In this document: positions 20,893-30,459 of the stretch, one piece after another
Position numbering within the stretch: position 1 is the stretch's first letter
How the letters are laid out: the number at the start of each line of letters is the position of its first letter
Source of the DNA: Actinophytocola algeriensis
GTDB taxonomy: Bacteria; Actinomycetota; Actinomycetes; Mycobacteriales; Pseudonocardiaceae
Assembly: GCF_014203735.1 (NCBI RefSeq)
Contig: NZ_JACHJQ010000001.1
Span: 481,172-545,171 of the forward strand
Length of the DNA: 64,000 nt
Direction: 5' to 3'
Notes under the pieces: model-generated
Database searches by the model: none
What the model saw: only the letters and a program-made list of their open reading frames with translations
What the model was told of the DNA's origin: nothing
Position numbers and translations under genes: made by a program

Positions 20893-21360
20893 GTGAAAGC
20901 CATCGAGGTCATGCGCGAGGCCGAGATCCCCGCCGCCCCCGACCAGGTCTGGGCCGTCGTCTCGGACGCCGCCCGCGCGGGCGACTGGTTCGACTTCGCC
21001 GACCGCACCGAGGTCGTCTCCGGCGAGGGCGTCGGTCAGGTGCGCACCCAGTACGGGCACTGGGGCCGTCGTCAGTCCGAAGTCGACCAGAAGCTCACCG
21101 AGTACGAACCCGGCCGGGTCCTCGCCTGGAAGCACGTCGCGGAGCGGATCGACGGCAAGCCCGCGCCGAAGTTCGCCGCCCGCACCGAGTTCCGCATCGA
21201 GCTGGCAGCCAGTGAGGGTACCGCCACCACCGTGCGGCTCCGCTCGGTCCAGACCCCCGGCGGACCGGTCAAGGGCTGGCTCATGCGCCGCATCGGCACC
21301 AAGGACATCGAGCGCAACATGGACCGCTCACTGGAACGCCTGAACGGACTCCTCGCATGA
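20893..21360 (+). CDS. SRPBCC (START/polyketide cyclase-like) protein
   Basis: The 155-residue protein has the SRPBCC pattern: REAEIPAAPDQVWAVVSDAA at the N-terminus, a central beta-sheet and the long C-terminal helix IERNMDRSLERLNGLLA. Such proteins bind hydrophobic ligands; function unknown. The GTG at 20893 is 112 bp after cysM, and its stop overlaps the racemase ATG. It interrupts the cysM-rhomboid order known from mycobacteria. Confidence 0.75.
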   Translation: MKAIEVMREAEIPAAPDQVWAVVSDAARAGDWFDFADRTEVVSGEGVGQVRTQYGHWGRRQSEVDQKLTEYEPGRVLAWKHVAERIDGKPAPKFAARTEFRIELAASEGTATTVRLRSVQTPGGPVKGWLMRRIGTKDIERNMDRSLERLNGLLA

Positions 21361-22067
21361 AGGTCATCGGCCTGCTCGGCGGCATGAGCTGGGAATCGTC
21401 GGTCGAGTACTACCGGATCGTCAACGAGCGCGTCCGCGAACGGCTCGGCGGCCTGCACTCCGCGCACTGCGTCATGTACTCCGTCGACTTCGCCGAGATC
21501 GAGCGGCTGCAGGTCAACGGCGAGTGGGACGAGGCGGGCACCCGGCTCGCCGAGGCCGCCGCCGCGCTCGCGATGGCAGGCGCGGACTTCGTGGTGCTGT
21601 GCACCAACACCATGCACAAGGTCGCCGACCAGATCACGGTGCTGCCGCTCCTGCACCTCGGTGACGCCACCGCCGCCGCGGTCAAGGACGCCGGCCTCAC
21701 CCGGATCGGCCTGCTCGGCACGGCGTTCACCATGGAACAGGACTTCTACCGCGACCGCCTCGCGTCCCACGGCCTCGACGTCCTCGTCCCGGACGACGAC
21801 GACCGCGCCGAGGTCCACCGGATCATCTACGACGAACTGGTCGTCGGCGTCGTCCGCGACGACTCCCGCGACGTCTACCGCAAGGTGATCCAGCGCCTCG
21901 CCGACCGCGGCGCGGAAGGCGTCATCCTCGGCTGCACGGAGATCGAGCTGCTCGTCACCCAGGCCGACAGCCCCGTCCCGGTCTTCCCGACCACCCGCCT
22001 GCACGCCGAGCTCGCCGCCGACCACGCCCTGGGCCTGGCCTCGATACCAGGGACTTCTCAGGGTTGA
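21357..22067 (+). CDS. aspartate/glutamate (amino-acid) racemase family protein
   Basis: The 236-residue protein begins MKVIGLLGGMSWESSVEYY and carries both catalytic cysteines, in CTNTMHK and GCTEIELL, as in aspartate racemase and RacX/YgeA enzymes. These interconvert L- and D-amino acids without cofactor. It lies two genes before murI, another cofactor-independent racemase, but is only distantly similar. Its start overlaps the SRPBCC stop. Confidence 0.88.
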   Translation: MKVIGLLGGMSWESSVEYYRIVNERVRERLGGLHSAHCVMYSVDFAEIERLQVNGEWDEAGTRLAEAAAALAMAGADFVVLCTNTMHKVADQITVLPLLHLGDATAAAVKDAGLTRIGLLGTAFTMEQDFYRDRLASHGLDVLVPDDDDRAEVHRIIYDELVVGVVRDDSRDVYRKVIQRLADRGAEGVILGCTEIELLVTQADSPVPVFPTTRLHAELAADHALGLASIPGTSQG

Positions 22068-22108
22068 ACCGGACGCGCGGACCGGGATTCCCACGTAGCC
22101 TCGAGGAC

Positions 22109-22753
22109 GTGAGCACCTTGCCCGCCCCGGCGCAGAAGCCCAAGAACCCGGTCAACCGCATCCTGCCGCCCAGGCCGCTGCAGGCGCTGATCGTGATCGG
22201 CTCGTTCACCGTGCTGCTGTACCTGATCGAGATCGTCGACGCCGCCATGTCCGGCAGGCTCGACCAGTTCGGCATCCAGCCGCGCGCGGTCGGCGGGCTC
22301 GACGGCATCCTGTGGGCCCCGCTGCTGCACCACGGCTGGGGCCACCTGCTGGCCAACACGTTGCCGGTGCTGGTCTTCGGCTTCCTCGCGATGTCCAACG
22401 GCGTCGGGCAGTGGGCCGCCGTGACGCTCACCGTCTGGCTGTTCAGCGGCATCGGCGTGTGGCTCATCGGCGCCGACGGCACCACGATCGGCGCGTCCGG
22501 GATCGCGTTCGGCTGGCTCGCGTTCCTGCTGGTCCGCGGCATCTTCAACCGCGCGTTCGGGCAGATCCTCGTCGCCGTCGTCCTGTTCCTGTACTGGGGC
22601 AGCACGCTGCTCGGGGTGCTGCCGGGCAACCCGGGTGTGTCGTGGCAGGCACACCTGTTCGGCGCGATCGGCGGCATACTCGCGGCGTGGCTCGTATCGA
22701 TGGCAAACAGAGCGACCCGATCGGAATCTTCGACTCCGGCGTCGGCGGCCTGA
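22109..22753 (+). CDS. rhomboid-family intramembrane serine protease
   Basis: The 214-residue protein has six hydrophobic segments. Visible active-site features are the membrane [10 protein letters not shown] segment, the nucleophile motif GASGIAFG (GxSG) and the histidine in [12 protein letters not shown]. The GTG at 22109 follows GAGG; the frame is open from a TTG at 22064. Its 3' end overlaps murI by 67 bp. The rhomboid-murI order equals Rv1337-Rv1338. Confidence 0.9.
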   Translation: MSTLPAPAQKPKNPVNRILPPRPLQALIVIGSFTVLLYLIEIVDAAMSGRLDQFGIQPRAVGGLDGILWAPLLHHGWGHLLANTLPVLVFGFLAMSNGVGQWAAVTLTVWLFSGIGVWLIGADGTTIGASGIAFGWLAFLLVRGIFNRAFGQILVAVVLFLYWGSTLLGVLPGNPGVSWQAHLFGAIGGILAAWLVSMANRATRSESSTPASAA

Positions 22754-23499
22754 CGGTCGCACGCGCCATCGCGGACCAGCTGCCTGCCGAGCGGCTGCGG
22801 TACGTCGGCGACACCGCGCACAGCCCGTACGGCCCGCTGCCGGTCGCGGACGTGCGCCGCCACGCGCTGGCCGTGGCGGACGACCTGGTCGCCAGCGGGG
22901 TGAAACTGCTGGTCATCGCGTGCAACACGGCGTCGGCCGCGTGCCTGCGGGACGCCAGGGAGCGGTACGACATCCCGGTCGTCGAAGTCGTGGTCCCCGC
23001 CGTCCGCCGTGCCGTCGCGACCACCCGCAACCGGCGCATCGGCGTCATCGGCACCGTCGGCACGGTGCGGTCCCGCGCCTACGACGACGCGTTCGGCGCC
23101 GTGCCCGACCTCACGGTGACCAGCGCCGCGTGCCCCAGGTTCGTGGACTTCGTGGAGCGTGGCATCACGTCCGGCAGGCAGGTGCTGGGGCTGGCGCAGG
23201 CGTACCTGGAGCCGCTGCAGCAGGCGGACGTGGACACGGTGGTGCTCGGGTGCACGCACTACCCGCTGCTCACCGGGGTCCTCCAGATCGTCATGGGCCC
23301 GGACGTGACGCTGGTGTCCAGCGCGGAGGAAACCGCGAAGGACGTCGTCCGCGTGCTGACCGAAATGGACATGTTCGCCGAGCCAGACGCCGAGCCCCGC
23401 CACGAGCTGGCCGCGACCGGTGAGCCGGACTCGTTCGCACGGCTGGCAAGGCGGTTCCTGGGGCCCGACCTCGGTGCCTTCGCGGCCACCCGTGTGTAA
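22687..23499 (+). CDS. murI: glutamate racemase
   Basis: The 270-residue enzyme makes D-glutamate for peptidoglycan. [17 protein letters not shown] opens the protein, the two catalytic cysteines are in IACNTASA and LGCTHYPLL, and [12 protein letters not shown] is conserved. GTG at 22687 lies within the end of the rhomboid gene. Confidence 0.95.
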   Translation: MARIDGKQSDPIGIFDSGVGGLTVARAIADQLPAERLRYVGDTAHSPYGPLPVADVRRHALAVADDLVASGVKLLVIACNTASAACLRDARERYDIPVVEVVVPAVRRAVATTRNRRIGVIGTVGTVRSRAYDDAFGAVPDLTVTSAACPRFVDFVERGITSGRQVLGLAQAYLEPLQQADVDTVVLGCTHYPLLTGVLQIVMGPDVTLVSSAEETAKDVVRVLTEMDMFAEPDAEPRHELAATGEPDSFARLARRFLGPDLGAFAATRV

Positions 23500-23510
23500 G
23501 GCTGTCGGTT

Positions 23511-24293
23511 GTGCTGTTGACCGTGCTCGGCTGCTCCGGCAGTACCCCAGGTCCCCGCTCGCCGTCGTCCGGTTACTTGATCGAGGCCGACGGTTTCGCA
23601 CTCGGCGTCGAGCTTGGCAACGGCACGCTCGCCGAACTACAGGCCGTCCGCGACCCGTTCACACTGGGCGGGCTCGTGTTCTCCCACCTCCACCCGGATC
23701 ACTGCGCCGACTTCACGGCGCTGACCGTGTTGCGGCGCTGGCACCCGGCCCCGCCGGTCGATCCGTGTGCGCACCGGCTCGCGGTGCACGCACCGAAGGA
23801 GGCCCCGACGCGCTTCGCGGCCGCGTACGCGCCGGACCGCTCGGAGCTGGACGTCGAGGACCTCACCGATGTGTACGACTTCCACCCGCTGGCCGCGGGT
23901 ACGCGCGAGATCGGACCGTTCACGGTGACCGCGGCGCAGGTCGCCCATCCGTGTGACGCGTACGGCTTCCGGTTCACGCATGGTGGCGTCACGCTCGCCT
24001 ACACCGGCGACAGCGGGGTGTGCTCGGCACTGGACACGTTGGCGGCGGATGTGGATGTGCTGCTGGGCGAGGCGTCGTGGACGCATGGCGACCACCCGAC
24101 CGGGGTGCACATGTCGGGGGTGGAACTGGGCTCGCTGGCGACGAGGGCCCGGGTCGGCCGGTTGTTGATCACGCACGTCGCGCCGTGGACGGATCCGAAC
24201 GCCGTGCTGGCCGAGGCCCGGTCCACCTATTCGGGCCCGGTGGAGCTGGTCAGCAGGGGCGCCAAGTACGACCTGTCCACAGGCGGGCGCTGA
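23511..24293 (+). CDS. metallo-beta-lactamase-fold phosphodiesterase (Rv1339-like)
   Basis: The 260-residue protein has the metal motif SHLHPDHCADF (HxHxDH) and further ligands in VAHPCDAYG, YTGDSG and LLITHVAPW. The mycobacterial ortholog in the same position is reported to hydrolyse cyclic AMP; here that is inference by synteny. The GTG start is 11 bp after murI. Confidence 0.88.
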   Translation: MLLTVLGCSGSTPGPRSPSSGYLIEADGFALGVELGNGTLAELQAVRDPFTLGGLVFSHLHPDHCADFTALTVLRRWHPAPPVDPCAHRLAVHAPKEAPTRFAAAYAPDRSELDVEDLTDVYDFHPLAAGTREIGPFTVTAAQVAHPCDAYGFRFTHGGVTLAYTGDSGVCSALDTLAADVDVLLGEASWTHGDHPTGVHMSGVELGSLATRARVGRLLITHVAPWTDPNAVLAEARSTYSGPVELVSRGAKYDLSTGGR

Positions 24294-24508
24294 CCCTCCC
24301 GTTTCTGTCGGTGCACGTCGTTACGCTGGATTCCGGGGGCCGGCGGCCGCCCCCGAACCCCACCCCCCCAGGCCGTCACTCACCGTTGCCAGCTCCGCCA
24401 TCCGGCTGGTCCAGCGCGTTCATGATCTTGACGGCGGCAATTGCCAGGTAGACTTCGGCTTCGGTCCGCAGGTCGCGGGCCGGGGGAGGGACGACGCGAA
24501 GGAACGCC

Positions 24509-25129
24509 GTGTCCCACGTCGCCGAACGCAAACCGGCCCGCCGTCAGATCGACAAGTTCGCTGTGCGCCGGGCACAGCTCGCCAACTCCGCGCTCCGCAC
24601 GCTCTCGAAGCTGGGCTACGCGGGCACCAGCCTCCGGGACATCGCGGAGAACTCCGAGTTCTCGCACGGCGTCCTGCACTACTACTTCCGCGACAAGGTC
24701 GACCTGATCACCTACTGCGTGCGCCAGTACAAGGCCGCGCAGGTCGCCCGTTACGACCAGGTCGTCGCCGTGTCCACCACCCCGGGTGAGCTGCGGGCGC
24801 AGTGGATCGACGCGATGGTCACCACCCTGCGCCAGGACGCGCCCATGCACCGCCTCTGGTACGACCTGCGCAACCAGAGCATGTTCTCCGAGTCGTTCCG
24901 CGACGACGTGCGCGCGATCGACTCGAGTCTCGAGCGCATGATCGGCCGGATCTTCGCGCACTACGCGGACCTGGGCGGCCTACGGCTCGCGGCGTCGGCC
25001 CACCTGGCCTACGCCCTGGTGGACGGCGTGTTCCAGAACGCGTTGCTGGGGCACCTGTCCGATGACGAGCGTGCCGCCGCGGACCTCCCCGACCAGCTCG
25101 GGTTCATCCTCGACCGCGTGGTGCGGTGA
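24509..25129 (+). CDS. TetR-family regulator
   Basis: The 206-residue protein has an N-terminal HTH (ALRTLSKLGYAGTSLRDIAE, then FSHGVLHYYFRDKVDLI) and a helical ligand domain. The 215-bp gap before it contains a GC-rich, C-run-rich stretch near 24335-24370 but no recognised gene. Its 3' end overlaps the convergent flippase-like gene by 150 bp. Target unknown; the palindrome at 26172 is one candidate operator. Confidence 0.85.
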   Translation: MSHVAERKPARRQIDKFAVRRAQLANSALRTLSKLGYAGTSLRDIAENSEFSHGVLHYYFRDKVDLITYCVRQYKAAQVARYDQVVAVSTTPGELRAQWIDAMVTTLRQDAPMHRLWYDLRNQSMFSESFRDDVRAIDSSLERMIGRIFAHYADLGGLRLAASAHLAYALVDGVFQNALLGHLSDDERAAADLPDQLGFILDRVVR

Positions 25130-26158
25130 CGGCCTGCGCAGCACCAGCCAGCACAGCAGCCCCACCGGGATGATCAGCCAGCACGACAGCAACCGGTAGA
25201 CCAGCACGGTGGTCGCCGCGGCCGCCTCGCCCGCGCCCGCGGAGATCAGGCCCGCGAGCAGGCTCACCTCGATCACGCCGATCCCGCCCGGGGTCAGTGG
25301 CACTTGCCGCACGATCTGCACGGTCAGGTACACCGCGCCGATCTCCACCAGGCTCACCGGCAACGCGAACGCCTTGGCCGCCGAGTACAGGCACAGCAGG
25401 TCGGTGAGCCAGTTCGCGACCGCGGCGCCGAGTGCGAGCGTCCAGTGCCGCCCGTCGACCTCGCGTGAGCTGGTGATCGCGTCGGTCAGCGGTCGCAGCA
25501 GCAGCGCGAGCCGCGGCCAGCGCGCCATGACCGGGCGGTGCGCGCGTGGTCGGTGCGGGTGGATCTGCCCGCTGGACTGCCACGCGAACAACCCGACGAA
25601 CGCGATCAGCGCCGTCGAGATAGCCACCGCGAACGACGCGACGCCCGGCTTCTCCTGCCACGCCGTCCCGAGGTGCACCGCGCCCGCGGCGAGCGCGCCC
25701 GTCGTGTACAGGAGTCCCAGTGCGGCAAAGGAAAGCAGGCCCGACAGCACCATGACGGTCGCGGCCGTGCGCTTGCTGGCGCCGTCGGTGCGGAACTGGC
25801 GGAACGCGTACGCCGCCGAGATGGCCGAGCCCGCGGGGAGGCTGATGGCGATGGCGGACCGGCTGAAGGACAGTGCGAGCGCGCGGTGGCGCGGCATCCG
25901 CACGCCGAACGCGAACAGCAGGCGGCGCTGCTGGCGGGCGAACATGCCCATCGACACGAACTCCGCGACCACGGCCACGGCGAGCCAGCTGGTGTCGGCG
26001 TTCGCGAGCACGTCCCCCACCGCCGAGATGCTCGGCAACCTGCCGTGCAGGCTGAGCGCGGCGACCACCAGGACGAGCACCGCCGCGGCGGCCTTCAGCA
26101 CCCCGGCCAGTACCGGATGTCTTCTGTGCCTCTTGGCCTGTTGGTCCCCCTCGGACAT
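24980..26158 (-). CDS. lysylphosphatidylglycerol synthase/UPF0104-type membrane protein
   Basis: The 392-residue protein has about eight membrane helices and the family signature region RQVPLTPGGIGVIEVSLLAG near residue 300. Such domains occur in MprF-type flippases and glycolipid transporters. The last 45 residues (from about HHAVEDEPELVG) are hydrophilic, unlike a membrane protein end, and lie exactly in the part antisense to tetR, so the gene has probably lost an earlier stop. The ATG at 26158 is chosen because it gives a short charged N-terminus. Confidence 0.8.
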   Translation of the reverse strand: MSEGDQQAKRHRRHPVLAGVLKAAAAVLVLVVAALSLHGRLPSISAVGDVLANADTSWLAVAVVAEFVSMGMFARQQRRLLFAFGVRMPRHRALALSFSRSAIAISLPAGSAISAAYAFRQFRTDGASKRTAATVMVLSGLLSFAALGLLYTTGALAAGAVHLGTAWQEKPGVASFAVAISTALIAFVGLFAWQSSGQIHPHRPRAHRPVMARWPRLALLLRPLTDAITSSREVDGRHWTLALGAAVANWLTDLLCLYSAAKAFALPVSLVEIGAVYLTVQIVRQVPLTPGGIGVIEVSLLAGLISAGAGEAAAATTVLVYRLLSCWLIIPVGLLCWLVLRRPSPHHAVEDEPELVGEVRGGTLVIGQVPQQRVLEHAVHQGVGQVGRRREP

Positions 26159-26171
26159 GACCGCCTCCGAT

Positions 26172-26187
26172 TTCAACCTACGTTGAA
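26172..26187. promoter_or_regulatory. palindromic operator-like site
   Basis: TTCAAC-CTAC-GTTGAA is a perfect 6-bp inverted repeat with a 4-bp spacer, 14 bp upstream of the flippase-like gene and 84 bp upstream of rph. The size fits a TetR-type operator. Binding by the TetR protein encoded at 24509 is only a guess. Confidence 0.45.
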
Positions 26188-26270
26188 TGGTCCTCCGTGC
26201 TGGCCGTGCGGTCAATCGGAAACAGGAGGCCGAACGGGGTAACGTCGACCACAGTGCATAGGCTTCCCGC

Positions 26271-27035
26271 GTGGCACGTAGCGATGGCAGGAACGACGAC
26301 CAGCTCAGGGACATCAAGCTCACCCGCGGTTTTCAGATCTGGCCGGCCGGCTCGGTGCTGGTCGAGTTCGGCAAGACCAGGGTGCTGTGCGCGGCGAGCG
26401 TGACCGAGGGCGTACCGAGGTGGCGCAAGGGCTCCGGGCTCGGCTGGGTCACCGCGGAGTACGCGATGCTGCCGTCCGCGACCAACACCCGTGGTGACCG
26501 CGAGTCGGTCAAGGGCCGCGTCGGCGGCCGCACCCACGAGATCAGCCGCCTCATCGGCCGCTCGCTGCGCGCGTGCATCGACCTGGCCGCGCTGGGCGAG
26601 AACACGATCGTGATCGACTGCGACGTCATCCAGGCCGACGGCGGCACCCGCACCGCGGCCATCACCGGTGGCTACGTCGCGCTGGCCGACGCGGTCACGT
26701 GGCTCGGCGCCGCCGGCCGTCTCGCCGACCCGCAGCCGCTGTCGTGCGCGGTGCAGGCGATCAGCGTCGGCGTCGTCGACGGCCGCGTGCGGCTGGACCT
26801 GCCGTACGAGGAGGACGCGCGCGCGGAGGTCGACATGAACGTCGTCGCCACCGACGCGGGCACGATCATCGAGGTGCAGGGCACCGGCGAGGGCGCCACG
26901 TTCACCCGCTCCACGCTCGACCGCATGCTCGACCTGGCGCTCGCGGGCTGCGCGGAGATCAACGCGCTGCAGACCGCGGTACTGGCCGAGCCGTACCCCG
27001 GCGAGCTGCCCACCCCGAAGGCGGTCAAGTCGTGA
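26271..27035 (+). CDS. rph: ribonuclease PH
   Basis: The 254-residue phosphorolytic exonuclease trims tRNA 3' ends. The motifs [43 protein letters not shown] and the acidic [17 protein letters not shown] are typical. The GTG start gives [13 protein letters not shown]. Its 3' end overlaps rdgB by four bases, as in Rv1340-Rv1341. Confidence 0.96.
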   Translation: MARSDGRNDDQLRDIKLTRGFQIWPAGSVLVEFGKTRVLCAASVTEGVPRWRKGSGLGWVTAEYAMLPSATNTRGDRESVKGRVGGRTHEISRLIGRSLRACIDLAALGENTIVIDCDVIQADGGTRTAAITGGYVALADAVTWLGAAGRLADPQPLSCAVQAISVGVVDGRVRLDLPYEEDARAEVDMNVVATDAGTIIEVQGTGEGATFTRSTLDRMLDLALAGCAEINALQTAVLAEPYPGELPTPKAVKS

Positions 27036-27643
27036 CCACACAACTGCTTGTCGCGTCGCGCAACGTCAAGAAGCTCCTGGAGATGCGGCGCATCATCGAG
27101 CGCGCGGGCATCGAGGGCGTCACCGTCGTCGGCCTCGACGAGGTGCCGCCGTTCGAGGAGGCCCCCGAGACCGGTGCGTCGTTCGAGGACAACGCCGTCG
27201 CCAAGGCCCGGGACGCGGCCGCCGCGACCGGGCTGCCCACCGTGGCCGACGACTCCGGGATCGCCGTCGACGCGCTGAACGGCATGCCGGGTGTGCTGTC
27301 CGCCCGCTGGGCCGGCAGCGCGCGCAACGACCAGGCGAACCTCGAGCTGGTGCTGGAGCAGGTCGCGGACGTGCCGGACGAGCGCCTCCGCGCACAGTTC
27401 GTCTGCGCGACGGCGCTCGTGCTGACCGACGGCACGGAGATCGTCGTGCGTGGCGTCTGGCCGGGCACGCTCGTGCGCAAACCCCGTGGCACCAACGGTT
27501 TCGGCTACGACCCGATCTTCGTCCCGGAGGGCGAGACCCGCACGTCGGCCGAGCTGCTGACCGACGAGAAGGACGCCATCTCCCACCGGGGTCGCGCGCT
27601 GTCGCTGCTGCTGCCGCACCTGCGCAGCCTCGGCGACCGCTGA
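27032..27643 (+). CDS. rdgB: XTP/dITP pyrophosphatase (HAM1/RdgB)
   Basis: The 203-residue enzyme removes non-canonical purine triphosphates. [14 protein letters not shown] binds substrate; [26 protein letters not shown] and GFGYDPIF carry metal and nucleotide contacts, and ISHRGRALS closes the protein. The GTG start overlaps the rph stop. Confidence 0.95.
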   Translation: MTTQLLVASRNVKKLLEMRRIIERAGIEGVTVVGLDEVPPFEEAPETGASFEDNAVAKARDAAAATGLPTVADDSGIAVDALNGMPGVLSARWAGSARNDQANLELVLEQVADVPDERLRAQFVCATALVLTDGTEIVVRGVWPGTLVRKPRGTNGFGYDPIFVPEGETRTSAELLTDEKDAISHRGRALSLLLPHLRSLGDR

Positions 27644-27644
27644 C

Positions 27645-28592
27645 TCACGCGCCGGGCAGCTTGCCCGCCAGCGCGCCGGCGGCGGCCGTCACCGAGTTCG
27701 CGCTCGTCCGCCACCCCGACCCCAGGGGGTGCTCGGTCAGCAGGACCACGACGTAACGCCACTGCGCGCCCACGAGCCCGCTGCTGTGCAACACCATCGC
27801 GTGGTCGTTGTTGCCCCAGCCCTGCTTGATCGCCCACTGGAGGTCGAGCCCGTCGGGGATCCCGAAGTACTGGTCGAAGTCGTCGGCCGCGTACTGGGGC
27901 GCCCGCCCCAGCGCGTCCACGATCAGCTCGCGGTCCTCGGTCGGCATGTCGTTCATGACGTACTGGTACACGCGCACCATGTCGTTCGCGGTGACCTTGA
28001 CCTCCCCCCACTTGCCGGCCAGCTCCGGCGCCTCGGTGTTCTGCAGGCCGACCAGCTTCGCGACCCTCGGGACGAGGTCCGGACCCAGCTGGACCCAGAA
28101 CGAGCTGGCGATGTCGTCGTCGCTCGCCGACAGCATCCGCACGAGGCGCTCACGCCGCGACTCGCTCACCCCCTCGTGCAGTGCGTCGATCGCGATCAGC
28201 AGCTTGACCAGTGACGCGGACCGGAACTGCTGGTCGGCGTTGAGCGACAGCGGTGTCCCGCCACTGACCCGGTCGAAGACCACCGCGCCCAGTGTCGTGT
28301 TCGGCTCCACCTCCCTGGCCGCCGCCTCCACCGCGGCCGGGTCGATCGCCGAGGGGGCGCTCGCAGGGGTGGTGGCGGTCGCAGGCGTGTCCTGCCGCGC
28401 CGGGGGCGGCGCGGGCACGGCCGTCTGCGGCAGGGGCAGCGGCTGAGGTGGCTCCACGGGTGCCGGCGCCGCCAGGATCACGGGGTCACCGACTGACGCG
28501 GTCGGACGCGTTCCGCAGCCGGTACCGGTCACCACGGTGGTGGCGGCCAGGACGGCGAGGATCGCGACGCGGCGGACGGCGTTGTTGAGCAT
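27645..28592 (-). CDS. beta-lactamase-like serine hydrolase lipoprotein
   Basis: The 315-residue exported protein has a signal ending TGTGCG, a plausible lipobox, then a Pro/Ala/Thr-rich linker (residues 35-85). The class A penicillin-binding fold follows: SASLVKLL supplies SxxK, and WAIKQGWGNN lies near the end. The SDN and KTG-type motifs of true beta-lactamases are not obvious, so it may act on peptidoglycan or have lost activity. It is convergent with rdgB, with one base between stops. Confidence 0.75.
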   Translation of the reverse strand: MLNNAVRRVAILAVLAATTVVTGTGCGTRPTASVGDPVILAAPAPVEPPQPLPLPQTAVPAPPPARQDTPATATTPASAPSAIDPAAVEAAAREVEPNTTLGAVVFDRVSGGTPLSLNADQQFRSASLVKLLIAIDALHEGVSESRRERLVRMLSASDDDIASSFWVQLGPDLVPRVAKLVGLQNTEAPELAGKWGEVKVTANDMVRVYQYVMNDMPTEDRELIVDALGRAPQYAADDFDQYFGIPDGLDLQWAIKQGWGNNDHAMVLHSSGLVGAQWRYVVVLLTEHPLGSGWRTSANSVTAAAGALAGKLPGA

Positions 28593-28722
28593 GCACTGAA
28601 TACGCCGCCTGGTTCGGCAAAGTTGACCCGATCGAGCGACAACTTTTCGCACGTCTGTGACGTACGGGGGCCGCACCCGTCAGGTTGCCCGCGATGCTGT
28701 TTCAGCTGTGTATCAGGAGGAA

Positions 28723-29190
28723 TCAGACTTTCAAGTCCCGACGCAGCTTCGCTACGTGACCGGTCGCGCGCACGTTGTACATCGCCTTCTCGATCTTGCC
28801 GTCCGGGTCGATCACGAACGTGGAACGGATCACACCCATGACCGTACGCCCGTAGTTCTGCTTCTCCCCGAACGCGCCCCACGCGGTCAGCACCTCGCGG
28901 TTCTCGTCCGACAGCAGCGGGAACGTGAGCCCCTCGTCGGCGACGAACTTGGCGAGCTTCTCCGGTTTGTTCGGCGAGATGCCCACCACGGCGAAGCCCG
29001 CGTCGTTCAGTGCGGCGAGGTTGTCGCGGAAGTCGCAGGCCTGCTTGGTGCAGCCGGGCGTGCCCGCGTTCGGGTAGAAGTAGACGACGACGCGCTTGCC
29101 GCGGAAGTCGGACAGCGACACGGCGTTGCCGTTGCTGTCGGGCAGCGTGAAGTCGGGGGCGGCGGCGCCCTCGGCGAGTCGGTTGCTCAT
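28723..29190 (-). CDS. bcp: peroxiredoxin, BCP/PrxQ type
   Basis: The 155-residue thiol peroxidase has PNAGTPGCTKQACDFRD, with peroxidatic and resolving cysteines five residues apart (Bcp type), preceded by VVVYFYPNA. It reduces hydroperoxides in the cytoplasm. The ATG at 29190 gives MSNRLAEGAAAPDFTLPD. It stands alone between two exported-protein genes. Confidence 0.95.
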   Translation of the reverse strand: MSNRLAEGAAAPDFTLPDSNGNAVSLSDFRGKRVVVYFYPNAGTPGCTKQACDFRDNLAALNDAGFAVVGISPNKPEKLAKFVADEGLTFPLLSDENREVLTAWGAFGEKQNYGRTVMGVIRSTFVIDPDGKIEKAMYNVRATGHVAKLRRDLKV

Positions 29191-29223
29191 GGCGGGGACG
29201 TTATCCGGTGGCACCGACAAAGG

Positions 29224-29760
29224 TCAGACGGTGCCGTCGAAGATGGGGATGGCGCTGGCCGCGGACGAGGCGGCCCGCACCGCCACCCGCACCACGCACG
29301 GCTTGCCCGGCACCCCGAACGCCACCGCGAACCGCAGCGTCTTGCTCGGCAGTACCTCGTCGATCGCGCCCACCACGCCGGTGTACCCCTGTGTCGAGTC
29401 GATGACCTGGTCGGTCGCGACCCCGTCCGCCGTGGCCACGAAGGACAGCTGGGCGGGCCGGTAGACCGTGTCACTGCCGTTGTCGATGACCAGGTCGAAC
29501 GCGACCGCGCGCGCCGCCCTCGGGTACGCGGTGTCCGTCGGCGTGAACGAGGTCGGCGCCGACACCGTAAGGGTGATCCCCTCACCGAGTGACCGAACAA
29601 GACCCCCCGACGCGAGATCGGACCGCTCCGCGGCGGCGGTGGGGGCCGGCGCGCCAAGCGACTGGCGCACGCTGTCGTCGATGTCGGCCGCGTGACCAGC
29701 GCCGCAGGCCGTCAGGACCAGCAGAACGCATGCCGCGACCGCAAGTCTGACCACTGGCAC
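29224..29760 (-). CDS. putative lipoprotein with beta-sandwich (DUF4352-like) domain
   Basis: The 178-residue protein starts at GTG and has the lipobox LVLTACGAG. The mature part contains ITLTVSAPTSF, ARAVAFDLVIDNGSD and KTLRFAVAFGV, resembling DUF4352-type immunoglobulin-like domains found in surface lipoproteins. It is upstream of bcp in the same direction. Function unknown. Confidence 0.65.
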   Translation of the reverse strand: MPVVRLAVAACVLLVLTACGAGHAADIDDSVRQSLGAPAPTAAAERSDLASGGLVRSLGEGITLTVSAPTSFTPTDTAYPRAARAVAFDLVIDNGSDTVYRPAQLSFVATADGVATDQVIDSTQGYTGVVGAIDEVLPSKTLRFAVAFGVPGKPCVVRVAVRAASSAASAIPIFDGTV

Positions 29761-29902
29761 GGGAGCCCCTTCCAGGGGGAGATCGGTACGTCTGAATGCA
29801 CTATGCCGGTGCGGCAGCTGGTGCAGGGGTCAATTGCCGGAGCTGGTGTCATGCCGTGGCCGAGCTGTGACCAGAGCGGCACCGGGAGTGATCGTCACCA
29901 CG

Positions 29903-30076
29903 TCAGGCAGCAAGCGCGAAGAACAGCACGAAGACCGCCACAGTCACCATGAACGCGGCGATCAGCCACCCGAAGTCCCGCCACGGTGAGATGGCCTTGT
30001 TGTCCTCGCCGGGCACGTAGACACCCCGCTCCTCAAACCGATCGACAAGCCGAACGACGAAGCGCGGTGCCCGCAT
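29903..30076 (-). CDS. small single-span membrane protein
   Basis: The 57-residue protein begins MRAPRFVVRLVDRFEERGV and ends in one hydrophobic helix (FGWLIAAFMVTVAVFVLFFA). GAGGAGGT stands eight bases before the ATG at 30076, which supports this start over one 14 codons upstream. It is too short for family assignment. Confidence 0.6.
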   Translation of the reverse strand: MRAPRFVVRLVDRFEERGVYVPGEDNKAISPWRDFGWLIAAFMVTVAVFVLFFALAA

Positions 30077-30459
30077 GCGCACGACCTCCTCACCTGCCCG
30101 TCGAGGAAATGGTGTCACGCGATCGGACCACAGGCGTCATAGGGCTTTGCAACGCCGACATCGAACTCGGGCCGACCGACTACCGTCCGCTTCTCTCACC
30201 AACAAGACGGACCCCGATGACGTGGTCGGTGTGCTTCCCGGCAGCTATCCGCGTCCCAGTCCCCAGCTGTCCGTCGAACAACGCCCCGCAACATGGCCCT
30301 CGCCCGTCGTAGGGCCCGCTGTGCTCGAGCTGAGACGCTGGGCACCTCGACCGCTGCGGTGCCTATACGGTCACCGTGGGTGAGATCGTAGCGGGGAGCG
30401 CCCTGGATGGCTTGGTTCGTTGCCCCTGCACCCGGCTACGCTGTCCCCGCACCACCCCG
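30077..30459. other. gap without recognised gene before the tRNA
   Basis: The 383 bp hold the upstream region of the small membrane protein gene and the presumed tRNA promoter. Open frames here lack codon bias and known motifs. I see no repeat or terminator apart from GC-rich short palindromes. Confidence 0.5.

Noticed and set aside
24376..24530. possible small minus-strand ORF (DLRTEAEVYLAIAAVKIMNALD) in the gap before tetR
   Set aside because: The peptide looks protein-like, but there is no clear start or RBS and it runs into the antisense of tetR. Too short to support.
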